Origin: Deltaproteobacteria bacterium
Lineage (GTDB): Bacteria; Myxococcota_A; Polyangia; DRWM01; JAAZOP01
DNA length: 35,008 nt
Direction: 5' to 3'
Assembly (NCBI GenBank): GCA_016218815.1
Contig: JACRCX010000117.1
Location: forward strand, 1-35,008
Part shown: piece after piece, positions 23,545 through 30,842 of the stretch
Layout of the letters: each line of letters starts with the position of its first letter
How positions within the stretch are numbered: position 1 is the first letter of the stretch
The notes under the pieces: generated by a model
What the model was told of the DNA's origin: nothing
The model's input: only the letters and a program-made list of their open reading frames with translations
Database searches by the model: none
Program-made: the position numbers and the translations under genes

Positions 23545-24213
23545 ATGACCAGGCGCACAGCCGCACTCTCCGTGCTCGCGTCGTTGCTGCTGTGCGCGAC
23601 TGCGCCGTCGCGGGCCTCTGCGCAAGAACCGGCGACTCCCCCGCCGCCCGTCGCCGGACCAATTACCAACGACCAAGAACCAACAACCCCGTTGCCTCCC
23701 CCGTCCGGACCAACAACCAACGACCAAGAACCAACGACTCCTTCAACTCCGGACCTCGGCACGTTCGGCATCGGTCTGCTGCTGGGCCAGCCGATCGGCG
23801 CCACGGCGAAGGTGTTCCTCGCGCCGGCCCACGCCCTCCAGTTCGGCCTCGGATACGACCTCGTCATGCTCGACGCCGCGATCGTCACCGTCGACTACGT
23901 CTGGCATCCCACGTCCATCTTCGGCAACAGCGTGTTCGAGCTCACCTGGCACGTGGGCATCGGTGGGTCGCTGGGGGTGTGGCCGGTCGGAAGCGACTAC
24001 GACTGTCGGGACGCCGATCCGGTGCTGGAGGGCGTGCAGGCCCAGTGCCGCACGGCGTGGGTGCAGCCCGGCGTACGCGTGCCCCTGGGCCTGGAAATGA
24101 TCTTCCGCGACTTCCCGCTGGAGTTGTTCGTCGAGTTCGCGCCGGGGGTGATCGCGTACCCCATGGTCGAGTTCCTGGGGCAGGGAGGATTCGGCGCACG
24201 CTGGTATCTGTGA
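23545..24213 (+). CDS. Outer-membrane beta-barrel protein
   Basis: A 222-residue secreted protein. The signal peptide (V-L-A-S-L-L-L-C-A-T-A-P-S-R-A-S-A) is followed by a Pro/Thr/Asn linker built of two near-identical repeats (T-N-D-Q-E-P-T-T-P). The remainder alternates strands rich in Gly and aromatic residues (G-T-F-G-I-G-L-L-L-G-Q-P-I-G, then L-Q-F-G-L-G-Y-D-L) and ends G-A-R-W-Y-L, typical of small eight-strand outer-membrane barrels. Two Cys in a loop may pair. It has 16 bases to the previous gene, so it belongs to the efflux operon. A role in metal or envelope homeostasis is inferred only from position. The linker is encoded by the CCAACGACCAAGAACCAAC repeat. Confidence 0.75.
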   Translation: MTRRTAALSVLASLLLCATAPSRASAQEPATPPPPVAGPITNDQEPTTPLPPPSGPTTNDQEPTTPSTPDLGTFGIGLLLGQPIGATAKVFLAPAHALQFGLGYDLVMLDAAIVTVDYVWHPTSIFGNSVFELTWHVGIGGSLGVWPVGSDYDCRDADPVLEGVQAQCRTAWVQPGVRVPLGLEMIFRDFPLELFVEFAPGVIAYPMVEFLGQGGFGARWYL

Positions 24214-24274
24214 GCCGCGGGCCCTGCCCGGGCGCGCGGCCCGCCGCTCGACGCTGGGGGCAGGAGGAGGCGGG

Positions 24275-24955
24275 ATGATGCCGTTGCGACTCGCGGGTCC
24301 GGTGTTGCTGGCGATGACGGGGTGGGGCTGTGGCGACGGGGCCGATGCCGCCGATGCCGATGCGTGGTCCGGCGATCAGGTCGCCGAGAGCGACGGGCCG
24401 GACGGCGGAGATGCGACGGTTGACGTGGATGTCGCGGCGGACGAGGCCGGCCCCGACGCGAGCGCCGACGACGGTCTCGGGGACGACGGCGAAGCGGAGG
24501 ACCCCGGCCCCGACGGAGCAGCAGACGAGGGCGCCGACGTTCCGCCGGAGGATGTGGCCTCCGACGCCCCGGTCGTCGAGGCGGCCGATGTCGTGGTCGA
24601 GGATGTCGCCGCCGACGGCCCTGCCGACGAAGCGGCAGGCGCCGCACGCGTGGGGGACTCGTGCATCTCGGCGGCGTCGTGTCCCGAGGGCGGTTCCGGA
24701 ACCGCGGTATGCCTGACGGAGTGGCCGGGCGGGTACTGTGCGGTGGACGCGTGCGCCGAGCACGGCCATGACTGTCCGGACGATCCGGGACTGGGCGGAA
24801 CGGCGACGACGGGCGGGAAGTGCGTGCTGAATCCCACGACGTTCTGTCTCGCCTTGTGCGGGAGCGACGGGGATTGCCGTCCGGGCTACGTCTGTGCGCC
24901 GCGTCCCGACGCGGCAGCCCACGGCACGGCCGACGTCTGCGTGCCGGCAGGCTGA
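24275..24955 (+). CDS. Lipoprotein with acidic linker and Cys-rich domain
   Basis: A 226-residue predicted lipoprotein (signal ending G-W-G-C, Cys19) with a GGAGGAGG ribosome-binding site. Residues 20-130 are a strongly acidic Asp/Ala/Val linker. The C-terminal 95 residues hold ten Cys in a delta-proteobacterial surface pattern: D-S-C-I-S-A-A-S-C-P, Y-C-A-V-D-A-C, K-C-V-L-N and the closing D-C-R-P-G-Y-V-C. The domain resembles small disulfide modules of Myxococcota surface lipoproteins; no ligand is known. The acidic linker could bind cations but such linkers are common there. The thioredoxin-like remnant follows after two bases. Confidence 0.8.
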   Translation: MMPLRLAGPVLLAMTGWGCGDGADAADADAWSGDQVAESDGPDGGDATVDVDVAADEAGPDASADDGLGDDGEAEDPGPDGAADEGADVPPEDVASDAPVVEAADVVVEDVAADGPADEAAGAARVGDSCISAASCPEGGSGTAVCLTEWPGGYCAVDACAEHGHDCPDDPGLGGTATTGGKCVLNPTTFCLALCGSDGDCRPGYVCAPRPDAAAHGTADVCVPAG

Positions 24956-24957
24956 CC

Positions 24958-25215
24958 ATGGCGCACACCATCGATATCCTGTTCTTCGAGGGTTGTCCCC
25001 ACGTGGAGCGTGCGCGCCGGGCGGTGCGGCTGGCCGTTGCGTGGGCCGGGGTTGCCGAGCCGGTGGAGATCCGGGAGATCCGGGTCTCGGACGACGGCGA
25101 GGCGCCCAGCCGTGACCGGTCGGTGTCCGGTGCGCCCGTGCCTGTGATCCCGCTGGAACACCCTCGAATTCGTCCGGGCGAGCGGCGGTCCGCCTGCCGG
25201 CGCACGGCCGCGAGC
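24958..25215 (+). pseudogene. Truncated thioredoxin-like gene
   Basis: The ATG at 24958 begins I-D-I-L-F-F-E-G-C-P-H-V-E-R-A-R, the first strand and CP motif of short thioredoxin-fold proteins sometimes found near metal-resistance genes. Family-like sequence runs to about residue 60 (S-G-A-P-V-P-V where the cis-Pro loop would be). It then becomes basic low-complexity sequence and the frame runs 250 bases antisense through the MopE-type gene before stopping at 25467. The simplest reading is that the original 3' end was replaced when the neighbouring gene arrived. The listed end is the point of collision, not a stop codon. Confidence 0.5.
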
Positions 25216-26826
25216 TTACGGCAAGCAGCCCAGGACCATGCCGTAGGTGTTTGTCAGCCACAAACCCCCTTCGTAGACCATCACGAACGTTCGGCTGCCA
25301 TCCGCCGAGCCGCGGGATGGTCTCAGGAATGCCGGCCAAGCGTCGTGATCCCATGGAATGGTGCCTGTGGGTGCAGAGGCTGCCATGGCACGAAGATCGT
25401 GCGCATGCCAGTACCGCAGCTCCTCCGGGCGGTCCGGTCCCGACGTGCCCGACCCGACCAAGACTAGGTTCTGGCCCTCACCCGGGCCGACCACCGGAAC
25501 GGTGTCGGACGGGATGAAACTCGCGTGCCACGGACGAAACGTGTCGCCAAAGCGACGCAACTCCGCCGCGACCATGCCAACGATATGATCGGCGTCGTCG
25601 AGCACCAGGTCGTAAATCCCCATGATTCGGTCGCGTACGGCGAAGACGGAGGAGGGATACGATCCAATGCTCGACCAACTCGGACCGGAAGGCAACACCG
25701 CCCACCCGGGCACCGGCGTCGGGGCCGGACCAATCACGTTGTAGATCGGTCCCCCGAAGGGATCACCCGCAGGCCCTCCGAACTGGATCATGCCCGCGTT
25801 TTCGCCGTCCAACCACATGAGACGAAAGAGCCCATCTTCTGCGACGGTCATCGTGGCGCGGCGGTCAACCAGCCGATTTGACTCGTCGGGCCAGACGCTC
25901 GACAGGGTTCCGTCAGGTCCGATGTCCAGAAGAACGAGCTCATCGTAATAAGCGGATCCCTCGGTGAACTCCCAGTCGCGGATCAGGCCAACAACGACGT
26001 GGTCCCCAACTCTCGTGGCAGCGATAGGCCTCACGCGCCACCAAGGAGGGCCGGGCTCGGGGTCGAGCCACAGCTCCCGCGATCCGCCGACGGTCCCGTC
26101 CAACGCGATCGGCACGGAGACCAGTCGGGCGGGGCCGTCTCTGGGCTGCCAGTTTGGAGGACCGACGACGACGAACACCTCGACCTGACCGTCGAGGTAG
26201 ATGGCCACCGTTCCTTCGGCGGGATACGGTGGCAGGACTCCAACGGTGGCGTCTTCGGTGGAAGGGTCAGCCATCACATATCGCGCCTCACCACTGGTGC
26301 CGGGCTCCAGCCGGGTTGCCCAGGTCACGACGAACCTGCCGTCCGGCAGCGGTACGCTGGAGGGGAAGTCCGCGCTAAGCAACTGCTCTTGGTCCGCCAC
26401 CAGAAGCCACGGCCCCGACACCACCCCGTACACTCCTTCATCGACCACGCCGTCGCAATCGTCGTCAATCCCGTTGCACGTCTCCTCCCTCAGCGGCAGG
26501 TCCTCGTCGGTCTGGCCGTCGCAGTCGTCGTCGACCCCGTTGCACGCCTCGGGCTCCGGCTCGACCCCCTCGTCGGTTGCCCCGTCGCAGTCGTCGTCCA
26601 CGCCGTTGCAGATCTCCGGCGCGATGACGCGAACGTCGTCGGTCTCGCCGTTGCAGTCGTCGTCGACCCCATTGCAGACCTCTGGTCCGCGGGACTCGCA
26701 GACGTCAGGAGGCCCCCCATCGGAGCAGCCGGCGGGCCAAGCTGCAATCACGACGCCGGCGATGGTCGCGGGGCCCAATCCTCGAACCAGCCGGCGAGAC
26801 ACGGCTACGGCGACCCCCCCGTCCAT
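25216..26826 (-). CDS. Lipoprotein with four MopE-type metal-binding repeats
   Basis: A 536-residue predicted lipoprotein (A-W-P-A-G-C, Cys34; an in-frame GTG nine codons in would give a more usual signal length). Residues about 48-135 contain four tandem repeats with the core C-N-G-V-D-D-D-C-(N/D)-G and a following acidic D-E. This is the PF11617 putative metal-binding motif known from MopE of Methylococcus, where a copper link is documented, and very common in Myxococcota. The rest looks like a beta-propeller-type surface domain of about 390 residues. Base composition appears less GC-rich than its neighbours, suggesting separate acquisition. It is antisense to the efflux operon and abuts the truncated thioredoxin-like gene. 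Confidence 0.85.
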   Translation of the reverse strand: MDGGVAVAVSRRLVRGLGPATIAGVVIAAWPAGCSDGGPPDVCESRGPEVCNGVDDDCNGETDDVRVIAPEICNGVDDDCDGATDEGVEPEPEACNGVDDDCDGQTDEDLPLREETCNGIDDDCDGVVDEGVYGVVSGPWLLVADQEQLLSADFPSSVPLPDGRFVVTWATRLEPGTSGEARYVMADPSTEDATVGVLPPYPAEGTVAIYLDGQVEVFVVVGPPNWQPRDGPARLVSVPIALDGTVGGSRELWLDPEPGPPWWRVRPIAATRVGDHVVVGLIRDWEFTEGSAYYDELVLLDIGPDGTLSSVWPDESNRLVDRRATMTVAEDGLFRLMWLDGENAGMIQFGGPAGDPFGGPIYNVIGPAPTPVPGWAVLPSGPSWSSIGSYPSSVFAVRDRIMGIYDLVLDDADHIVGMVAAELRRFGDTFRPWHASFIPSDTVPVVGPGEGQNLVLVGSGTSGPDRPEELRYWHAHDLRAMAASAPTGTIPWDHDAWPAFLRPSRGSADGSRTFVMVYEGGLWLTNTYGMVLGCLP

Positions 26827-27164
26827 TGCGTGAGTTCGGGGAAGTCACGCATCCGACCAGCAGAAGGATCGGAACACCCAGGAACCGCGCCCGGGCGCCG
26901 TGGGACCTAGACCCCCCCGTATTCTAGCCGGTAGTCCCGCGCGGCCCATCGACGGATCGCCAAGCCCCAGCGCCATGCGGTCCATGCAACCCTCCTCGCC
27001 CAGGCTCGACGGGCGCCAACCTGGCCCCCGTCCTCACGTTCCCGGATAGAGGGAAGGATACGCGGGGCCTGTGGATCGCGCAAGGTCATCTGCGCCCAGA
27101 CCTTCCCCACCTCTCCAGCCGATCTCGCCACCTCTCCTCGTCCGGTCCATCCCCCGGGCTCTCC
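26827..27164. other. Intergenic region between the MopE-type gene and cysK
   Basis: About 340 bases with no convincing gene. A 74-codon minus-strand frame (26907-27131) has arginine-rich, unbiased composition and partly reads the repeat at 27088-27148. A short palindrome CGCCCGGGCG lies near 26888. Nothing else is recognisable. Confidence 0.5.
27088..27148. repeat. Intergenic pyrimidine-rich repeat, copy 4 (61 bp)
   Basis: Gap-free partner of the copy at 15380-15440 (52 of 61 bases identical), placed just upstream of the cysK promoter. Confidence 0.75.
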
Positions 27165-27221
27165 TGTTCACGATAACGAACATTCCGCTTGACGGGACGT
27201 ACTGCGTCCATTATAGTGAAC
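27165..27221 (+). promoter_or_regulatory. cysK operon promoter with operator-like sites
   Basis: TTGACG (27189-27194) and TATAGT (27212-27217) are separated by exactly 17 bases, a strong sigma-70-type promoter. The -10 box lies within TATAGTGAAC (27212-27221). Upstream is a palindromic TGTTC-ACGATAAC-GAACA (27165-27182). The same half-site occurs at 11260-11296. A repressor acting on both promoters is inferred. Confidence 0.6.
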
Positions 27222-27320
27222 ATGGGTCGGTCGCCCGGGGGGGGACGGGAGGACGGCGGTGGAACGGTCCGGGATCGAATCGTGAGCGGCAGCGACGGCG
27301 CGGGGCGGGAGGGACCCGGA

Positions 27321-28283
27321 TTGCCGAGCGACCAGCGGCTGCGGCGATACGGCGACGTGCGCGAGCTGATCGGCAACCCCGACAACCCCACGCCGCTGGT
27401 CCGCGTGCGGCGGGTCGTGCCCGCCGGCGGACCGGAGCTGTTCCTCAAGCTGGAGTGGTTCAACCCCTTCGGCTCGATCAAGGACCGCACCGCCCTGTAC
27501 CTGCTCCGCGGCCTGGCCGAGCGCGGGGAGCTCGACGGCAAGGAGCTGGTCGAGCCCAGCTCCGGCAACACCGGCATCGCCCTGGCCGCGCTCGCCGCGC
27601 TGGCGGGCCGGCGGCTGACCGTCACCATCCCCGACGGCGTGCCCGAGGAGAAGAAGGTCCTCTTGCGCATGCTGGGAGCCGAGGTCTGGACGACGCCCGA
27701 CGACCTCTGCCCGGTCGACCATCCCAAGGACGGCGCCATCGCGCTGGCCCACTCCTTCGTGAACAGCGAGCCCGACCGCTTCGTGATGCCCAACCAGTAC
27801 GAGAACCCGGACAACGTGCGCGCGCACTACGAGACGACCGGTCCCGAGATCTGGCGGCAGACCGAGGGCCGGGTCACCGCCTTCCTCGCCGGCTACGGCA
27901 CGTGCGGCACGCTCACCGGGGTCGCCCGCTACTTGAAGGAGCGGAACCCCGCGATTCGCATCGTCGCCGTCGAGCCGCAGCGCGGCCACCGGCTGCCGGG
28001 CCTCAAGAACCTCGAGGAGTCCAAGACGCCCGCCATCCTGGAGCGCGCGCTGATTGACGACGTGGTGCGGGTCAACGACGCGCCCGCCTATGCGATGACG
28101 AAGCGTCTGTACCGGGAGGAGGGGCTCATGGTCGGGCCGTCCACCGGGGCGATCGTCCACGCGGCCGCGCAGTGGGGCGCGGGCCGCGAGGGCCTGGCCG
28201 TGGCCGTCTCGCCCGACGGCGGGATGAAGTACGCGAGCTTCTTCGCCGGCGTGCTGGGCGACGAAGGCAAGCCGCAGGCGTGA
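27321..28283 (+). CDS. cysK: PLP-dependent cysteine synthase (O-acetylserine sulfhydrylase family)
   Basis: About 320 residues of the CysK/CysM fold, joining sulfide to an activated serine to give cysteine. The PLP Lys is in N-P-F-G-S-I-K-D-R-T (Lys54 from this start). The substrate loop is P-S-S-G-N-T-G and the phosphate-binding loop G-Y-G-T-C-G-T-L-T-G has Cys where Gly is usual. The I-G-N motif is extended to I-G-N-P-D-N-P-T-P-L-V. The frame is open from an ATG at 27222 and a GTG at 27282. The TTG at 27321 is preferred because GGGAGGG lies six bases upstream, the first two lack such a site, and the length then matches the family. The sulfite reductase gene follows after eight bases. Confidence 0.88.
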   Translation: MPSDQRLRRYGDVRELIGNPDNPTPLVRVRRVVPAGGPELFLKLEWFNPFGSIKDRTALYLLRGLAERGELDGKELVEPSSGNTGIALAALAALAGRRLTVTIPDGVPEEKKVLLRMLGAEVWTTPDDLCPVDHPKDGAIALAHSFVNSEPDRFVMPNQYENPDNVRAHYETTGPEIWRQTEGRVTAFLAGYGTCGTLTGVARYLKERNPAIRIVAVEPQRGHRLPGLKNLEESKTPAILERALIDDVVRVNDAPAYAMTKRLYREEGLMVGPSTGAIVHAAAQWGAGREGLAVAVSPDGGMKYASFFAGVLGDEGKPQA

Positions 28284-28291
28284 GGACGAAG

Positions 28292-30658
28292 ATGGACGAT
28301 TCCAAGGAGCTGGAGCGGATCACGGCCGCCGTGGCGCGATTCCGAACGGGCGCGATCGGCGAAGTGCAGTTCCGGGCGATCCGGGTGCCGATGGGCGTGT
28401 ACGAGCAGCGGGCGGCCGGGACCTACATGATGCGGGTCCGTTGTCCCGGGGGCGTGCTGCAGCCCGGGCAGCTTGCGCGGCTGGCGGAGACCGCCGTCCG
28501 CCGCGGCGGGGGGCTGCTCCACGTGACCTCGCGCCAGAACCTGCAGGTGCACGGCCTGCCGTTGGACGGGATCGTTCCGGCCCTGGAGGATGTGGTCGCC
28601 GCCGGGCTGTCGACTCGGGGCACCGGCGGCAACTCGGTGCGCAACGTGACCGGCTGCGCGCGTGCGGGAGTCTGCCCGGACGAGGCATTCGACGTCTCGT
28701 CGTCCGCGCGCCGCCTGACCGACCTGCTGCTGGCCGAGCCGGCGGCGCTGAACCTGCCGCGCAAGTTCAAGGTCGGGTTCGCCGGGTGCGGCCGGGACTG
28801 CGGCGGCGCGCTCGTGAACGATCTGGCCTTCGTGGCCTGCCTCCGTGACGGCGTCCCGGGGTTCGCGGTCCACGCGGGCGGCGGGATGGGCATTCGCAGC
28901 CGCATCGCCGAGCCCCTCAAGTCCTTCGTCCCGCTCGAGGAGCTCGACGTCATCGCCCTGGCGGTGCTGCGGGTCTTCGCGCGGCTGGGCAACCGCAAGG
29001 ATCGGCGTCGGGCGCGCCTCCGTTTCCTCGTCGCCGAGTTGGGCGCCGCGCGCTTCCGGGAGTTGGTGCGGGAGGAGCGGAGCACGCTCCACACGACGCC
29101 GCCGGGCGGGAGCGCGGCCGCGCGCGCGCCCGAGGACGGACTCGCGTTCGACGGCGAGCGGCGCGACGGCCCGACTGCCGCGCCCCGCCTGCCCGCGAGT
29201 CCGGCCGACGGGGCGATGGGCGGGCGTTTCCTGCGCTGGCGTGCGCGGTCCGTCTCGCCGCAGAAGCAGCCCGGGTTGTTCCAGGCGACGCTCCCGCTTC
29301 CGCTCGGGGACATCGATGCGGACCGTGCCCGCGCCCTCGCATCCATCGCCGGCGCGTTCGGCGACGGGCTGCTCCGCGCCACCCAGGACCAGAACCTCGT
29401 CCTGCGCTCCGTCCCGCAGGAGGACCTCGTGGCGCTGCACGCGGCCTTGTCGCAAGCGGGTCTGGGCGACGGTGTGCCGCCGGTGCTGCGCGACCTGGTC
29501 TCGTGCGCCGGCGCGGACTGGTGCAAGCTCGGTCTGTGCCGGTCGCGCGGGCTCGCGGCGGCGCTCGTCGACCGGCTCGGCTCGAGCGGGCTGGACCTCG
29601 ATTCGCTCGGTCCGATCCGGATCTCGGTCGGCGGGTGTCCCAACGCCTGCGGCCGGCACCCGCTCGCCGACATCGCGCTGGTCGGCGCGGCGCGGCGCGT
29701 CGGTGGTCGTCTGGTGCCGCACTACCAGATCTGCCTGGGCGGCCGGCTCGGCGAGGGCCGCACGAGGCTGGCGATCGGCACCCGCGCGGCGCCGGCGCGG
29801 GAAATCCCCAGCCTCGTCGTCGAGCTGCTCGCGGCGTGGAGGGACTCGCCGGCGCCGGGCGACTTCGGCGCATTCGTGGACGGCGAGGGCATTGCACGCG
29901 CGGCGTCGCTGGCCCAGGCGCACGCCGCGGGGCGTAGCGCGGAGGGGGTCGAGGCGCTAGCGATCGATTGGGGCGGACGGGAACCGTTCTCGCTGGCCGG
30001 ACGCGGTCCGGGGGAATGCGGCGCGGGAGTGATGGACCTCATCGAGGTCGATCTGGCGAGTGCGGCCGAGGCGCTGGCGCTGGGCCGGATCTTCGCGGCG
30101 ACCGCGCTGGCGGCGCGGGCGCTGCTCGTGACGCGCGGCGAGCAGCCGGAGAGCGACCTCGAGGCGTTGCGGTTGTTCGACCGCGAGTTCCTGGCCACGG
30201 GGCTCGGGGCGGGGGAGTTCCGGCCGCTGGTCGAGTCCGCGATGGCCGCAGCAGCGTCGGCGCGGCCGGACGCCGCGTTCGCGGCGACGCGAGACGATGT
30301 CGGGTCCTTCGTGTCCGCGGTCGCGGACCTCTTCGCGCGGATGGACGCGTCGCTCGGCTTCCCGCCGGCGGAACCGCCCGCCGACGGGGCCCCGCCGCCG
30401 CCGGCGGTGCCGACGCCCGTACCGCCGGTACCGGCCGAGGTCCGCGACTTCCGCGGCGTCGTCTGCCCGTTGAACTACGCGAAGACCCGCCTGGCGCTCG
30501 GCCGCCTGGCGAACGGCCAGGTACTCGCCGTGCTCCTGGACGCGGCCGGCGCACGCAAAGTCCCGGCGAGCGCCGAGGCGGACGGTCAGCAGGTGCTCGG
30601 CGTGACGCCCGAAGGCGACGCGTTCCGCGTCCTGATCCGCAAGGTCGCGCGACCGTAG
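28292..30658 (+). CDS. Siroheme sulfite/nitrite reductase fused to a TusA-like domain
   Basis: A 788-residue protein with two NirA/Sir half-modules. It should reduce sulfite to sulfide (or nitrite to ammonia) using siroheme and a [4Fe-4S] cluster. The second half has the catalytic tetrad C-x5-C (405, 411) and C-x3-C (449, 453). The first half also has a full tetrad (122, 128, 166, 170) with the same 37-residue gap. After a helical middle region, residues about 716-788 form a TusA/SirA-like domain (F-R-G-V-V-C-P-L-N, Cys725), a sulfur-carrier fold. Lying between cysteine synthase and serine acetyltransferase, sulfite is the likelier substrate. A sequential transfer of sulfide sulfur to TusA is inference. 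Confidence 0.88.
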   Translation: MDDSKELERITAAVARFRTGAIGEVQFRAIRVPMGVYEQRAAGTYMMRVRCPGGVLQPGQLARLAETAVRRGGGLLHVTSRQNLQVHGLPLDGIVPALEDVVAAGLSTRGTGGNSVRNVTGCARAGVCPDEAFDVSSSARRLTDLLLAEPAALNLPRKFKVGFAGCGRDCGGALVNDLAFVACLRDGVPGFAVHAGGGMGIRSRIAEPLKSFVPLEELDVIALAVLRVFARLGNRKDRRRARLRFLVAELGAARFRELVREERSTLHTTPPGGSAAARAPEDGLAFDGERRDGPTAAPRLPASPADGAMGGRFLRWRARSVSPQKQPGLFQATLPLPLGDIDADRARALASIAGAFGDGLLRATQDQNLVLRSVPQEDLVALHAALSQAGLGDGVPPVLRDLVSCAGADWCKLGLCRSRGLAAALVDRLGSSGLDLDSLGPIRISVGGCPNACGRHPLADIALVGAARRVGGRLVPHYQICLGGRLGEGRTRLAIGTRAAPAREIPSLVVELLAAWRDSPAPGDFGAFVDGEGIARAASLAQAHAAGRSAEGVEALAIDWGGREPFSLAGRGPGECGAGVMDLIEVDLASAAEALALGRIFAATALAARALLVTRGEQPESDLEALRLFDREFLATGLGAGEFRPLVESAMAAAASARPDAAFAATRDDVGSFVSAVADLFARMDASLGFPPAEPPADGAPPPPAVPTPVPPVPAEVRDFRGVVCPLNYAKTRLALGRLANGQVLAVLLDAAGARKVPASAEADGQQVLGVTPEGDAFRVLIRKVARP

Positions 30659-30716
30659 GCGCCGATGGCCCCGGTGAAACCGCCGGCGGACGTCCCAATG
30701 ACAGCCGCCGTCCCGC

Positions 30717-30748
30717 CGCTCGACCGCTCGACCGCTCCACCGCTCCAT
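30717..30748. repeat. Octanucleotide tandem repeat, four units
   Basis: Two perfect CGCTCGAC units followed by CGCTCCAC and CGCTCCAT, in the 184-base gap between the reductase and the next lipoprotein gene. Confidence 0.9.
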
Positions 30749-30754
30749 CCCCCC

Positions 30755-30782
30755 TTCCGCCGCCGTTTCGTTCTGCTATTGT
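30755..30782 (+). promoter_or_regulatory. Weak internal promoter ahead of the HMBD lipoprotein
   Basis: TTCCGC (30755-30760) and an extended -10 TG-C-TATTGT (30774-30782) have 16-base spacing. This would allow the lipoprotein, cysE and iscS to be expressed apart from cysK. Consensus match is modest. Confidence 0.3.
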
Positions 30783-30842
30783 GCAGCCCCGGTCGCGCCC
30801 GGCCGCGGAAGTGCGGCAGGGTGTGGGACGAGGAGGAGACCG

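Noticed and set aside
26907..27131. A 74-codon minus-strand frame upstream of cysK
   Set aside because: Arg-rich composition and partly made of the intergenic repeat.
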